Assembly: GCA_003220955.1 (NCBI GenBank)
Contig: QHTW01000225.1
Coordinates: 1-6,942, forward strand
Direction: 5' to 3'
Length of the DNA: 6,942 nt
Source: Gemmatimonadota bacterium
GTDB lineage: Bacteria; Gemmatimonadota; Gemmatimonadetes; Gemmatimonadales; GWC2-71-9
In this document: piece by piece, positions 5,534 to 6,942 of the stretch
How positions within the stretch are numbered: the stretch's first letter is position 1
How the letters are laid out: every line of letters starts with the position of its first letter
Program-made: the position numbers and the translations under genes
Notes under the pieces: model-generated
The model's input: the letters and a program-made list of their open reading frames with translations, nothing else
Told to the model about the DNA's origin: nothing
Database searches by the model: none

Positions 5534-6564
5534 TGGCTCGCGTGCTCGAGCTGGGGACTCAGGCTGACACCGAGCTGCACGAGGAATGCGTTGCGGTTGT
5601 TCGGATCATTACCCTGCAGCCACAGCACGCGCGCGTTGACGTTCGCCATCAGCGTCGGGCCGCTGAAAATGTCAGCGCCGAGTCCCCCCTGGGCACCCTC
5701 TGCGAGGCCGCGGTCGGCGCCGATCGCCGGGAAACCCGCAAGCAACACCCCCAGCTCGGCGTAGAAGCGTCCCCACGCTGAATACAGCGACGGCTCATAC
5801 CCGGGGGCAAACAGGATGGCGTAGGGACTGCAGTCGCTCGAACAACCGGTCCTCACGCGCAACGGCGCATAGTCGATCTGCAGCCCGAGCGACCCGCCCT
5901 TCTTTTGGTCCCGACGGAACCGCACGCCCACCGTCGGGCCACGACCCTCGAGCGGCCCACTGAGCGGCGCTAGGATGCCGAGCGCGGGACCCAGCGTACC
6001 ATTCAGCAATTGCGTCTTCTTGCTCGGACTCCCGAACGCGAATGAGACGTTGGCGCGTCCTTCGAGCGCTTTGATAGCGCTATTCGGGACCTGAAAGAAC
6101 CGGCCCTCCACCAGCGCGGCGGCCTGGTTCCCGAGATTGAAGCGCACACCAAGCCCGAAACCCAGTCCCAGCTCGTTCGTGGTTTGCGCGCCGGTGCTGC
6201 AGCCCAACAATGCCAGCGTGGGATCCTGATCGAGCACACGCGCCAACCCGATGGCGGTCGACGCGTACGGCGCGACGCCTTTCGCGCCGACGGGATAATA
6301 ATTCGACTCGACCCCGATGAACGTCATCTGCCGCAGGCAGCTGTTATTCGAGAGATCGCCGTAACGGGACACCCCGACGCCGAATTCGCCGTCGTCGCCG
6401 GACAGCAATGCCACGCTGCCGCCAAACGACGTGAACCCATTGCTCCCGCCAGAGCCGTTTTCGATCGAGATGGAGGAGATCGTGGGGCCGATGCGCGCGC
6501 GGCGCTGCGCGGCACTGCTACCGGCAACCGCGAGCGCGACGACGATCAGCGATAGGGTGCGCAT
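5530..6564 (-). CDS. Predicted secreted outer-membrane beta-barrel-like protein, internally duplicated
   Basis: No named family is recognised. The 344-residue protein starts with a clear Sec signal peptide (MRTLSLIVVALAVAGSSAA, likely cut after Ala19). The rest consists of alternating Gly/aromatic/hydrophobic beta strands separated by polar turns, ending in Leu-Val-Gln-Leu-Gly-Val-Ser-Leu strands, as in small outer-membrane barrels. Residues about 25-178 and 191-338 look like two copies of one unit. Each begins with Gly-Pro and a long polar loop, has a Cys at the end of the second hairpin (Cys76 and Cys241), an Ala/Gly-rich middle strand (98-110 and 266-277), and a closing hairpin (133-178 and 294-338). 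Four cysteines (76, 122, 241, 245) might form disulfides in the periplasm or at the surface. The ATG at 6564 has only a weak GAAG seven bases upstream. The stop is 31 bases before the Rrf2 start. Confidence 0.75.
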   Translation of the reverse strand: MRTLSLIVVALAVAGSSAAQRRARIGPTISSISIENGSGGSNGFTSFGGSVALLSGDDGEFGVGVSRYGDLSNNSCLRQMTFIGVESNYYPVGAKGVAPYASTAIGLARVLDQDPTLALLGCSTGAQTTNELGLGFGLGVRFNLGNQAAALVEGRFFQVPNSAIKALEGRANVSFAFGSPSKKTQLLNGTLGPALGILAPLSGPLEGRGPTVGVRFRRDQKKGGSLGLQIDYAPLRVRTGCSSDCSPYAILFAPGYEPSLYSAWGRFYAELGVLLAGFPAIGADRGLAEGAQGGLGADIFSGPTLMANVNARVLWLQGNDPNNRNAFLVQLGVSLSPQLEHASH

Positions 6565-6599
6565 GGAAGGACTTCTACGCTGTCGCGCTCGCGGGTGCC

Positions 6600-6613
6600 G
6601 TGACTCGGGTCAC
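6600..6613. repeat. Short inverted repeat GTGAC-TCGG-GTCAC
   Basis: A five-base-pair stem with a four-base loop sits at the stop codon of the partial membrane-protein gene, 36 bases before the barrel-protein start. It has no T tract, so it is a poor intrinsic terminator. It might be an operator or a weak mRNA hairpin. Confidence 0.35.
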
Positions 6614-6942
6614 TTCACGAGCAATCCCACCACGAGCCCGGCGGCGTTCATCCGCACGAGCCACTCCCAACACGTTGCCATTTGCAGCCTGCGAACCTTG
6701 GTGTACCAGACGCCGCTACCCACCATCGCGAGAAAGATCGTGGGCAACCACAGCACGGTTGCGAACTCCATGCCGGCGAGCGGCGGGCTGTTCTGGACCC
6801 ACAGCGCGCCGCGGAAGCGGGCGTAGAACCACGCCAGGAACACCCCGAAGGCAAGCGCCAGCACCGCCGACTTCGCGAGCGCCGGACCCATGAACGACTT
6901 CATCTGTTCCGGCGTCAGCTGCTCGCCGAACGCTTCCAAGCC
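6610..6942 (-). CDS. Small integral membrane protein, 5' end cut by window edge (DUF1761-like?)
   Basis: The reading frame runs off the window edge, so the true start is unknown; a TTG at 6939 is in frame, but the preceding codon (Gly) is open too. The visible 111 codons encode a polar segment (AFGEQLTPEQMKSFMG) and three predicted membrane helices. Counting from the TTG as residue 1, these lie at about 22-40 (AVLALAFGVFLAWFYA), 58-78 (LWLPTIFLAMVGSGVWY) and 91-108. The polar LTPEQM segment followed by three helices, with Trp-Tyr near the third, resembles small DUF1761-type membrane proteins, which have four helices. A missing first helix beyond the edge would complete that pattern. This is a resemblance only. 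It lies 45 bases upstream of the barrel-protein gene on the same strand and could share its transcript. Its function is unknown. Confidence 0.65.
   Translation of the reverse strand, partial: GLEAFGEQLTPEQMKSFMGPALAKSAVLALAFGVFLAWFYARFRGALWVQNSPPLAGMEFATVLWLPTIFLAMVGSGVWYTKVRRLQMATCWEWLVRMNAAGLVVGLLVK

Noticed and set aside
6600..6613. Intrinsic terminator after the partial membrane-protein gene
   Set aside because: The stem has only five pairs and there is no T-run on either strand.

Overview
The window is a GC-rich, gene-dense piece of a bacterial chromosome. An outer-membrane-type lipoprotein, a predicted secreted beta-barrel protein and a periplasmic murein amidase point to a diderm (Gram-negative-type) host. 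The lipoprotein style (Cys-Ala-Tyr-Tyr-Asn after the lipobox), the amidase architecture and the frequent TTG/GTG starts would fit Gemmatimonadota or a neighbouring phylum, but that placement is inference and no marker here settles it. There are nine protein genes, two of them cut by the window edges, all on the minus strand. One tRNA gene on the plus strand is the only exception. No mobile element, CRISPR array, integrase or phage gene is visible, and no gene-free stretch exceeds about 75 bases.

Reading in the direction of transcription (from high to low coordinates): a partial small membrane protein (6942-6610); a secreted beta-barrel-like protein that looks internally duplicated (6564-5530); an Rrf2-family regulator with three cysteines (5498-5046) overlapping by TTGA with a MoeB/ThiF-type E1-like enzyme fused to a rhodanese domain (5049-3907); then tRNA-Leu(CAG) on the opposite strand (3822-3905), whose 3' end is one base from the moeB stop codon.

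Beyond the tRNA lies a tightly packed operon: smpB (3750-3295), an N-acetylmuramoyl-L-alanine amidase (3298-2054), a helical-repeat lipoprotein (2057-993), pyrD class 1B (996-157) and the 5' end of pyrF (164-1). Every junction in this operon overlaps by 4 or 8 bases (ATGA, ATGA, TTGA, 8 nt), so translational coupling is likely. It mixes ribosome rescue, envelope maintenance and the last steps of de novo UMP synthesis. The Rrf2-moeB pair forms a second unit with a sulfur/Fe-S flavour: a probable Fe-S sensing regulator next to an enzyme that activates sulfur-carrier proteins.

The window is mostly ordinary housekeeping DNA. The points most worth a second look are a C11 homopolymer (with two further 8-base tracts) inside the amidase gene, a promoter layout predicting a leaderless Rrf2 mRNA, a perfect 12-bp palindrome in the shared smpB/tRNA-Leu promoter region, the head-to-head end of tRNA-Leu and moeB, and the duplicated beta-barrel protein. 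I did not find a convincing new biological system.
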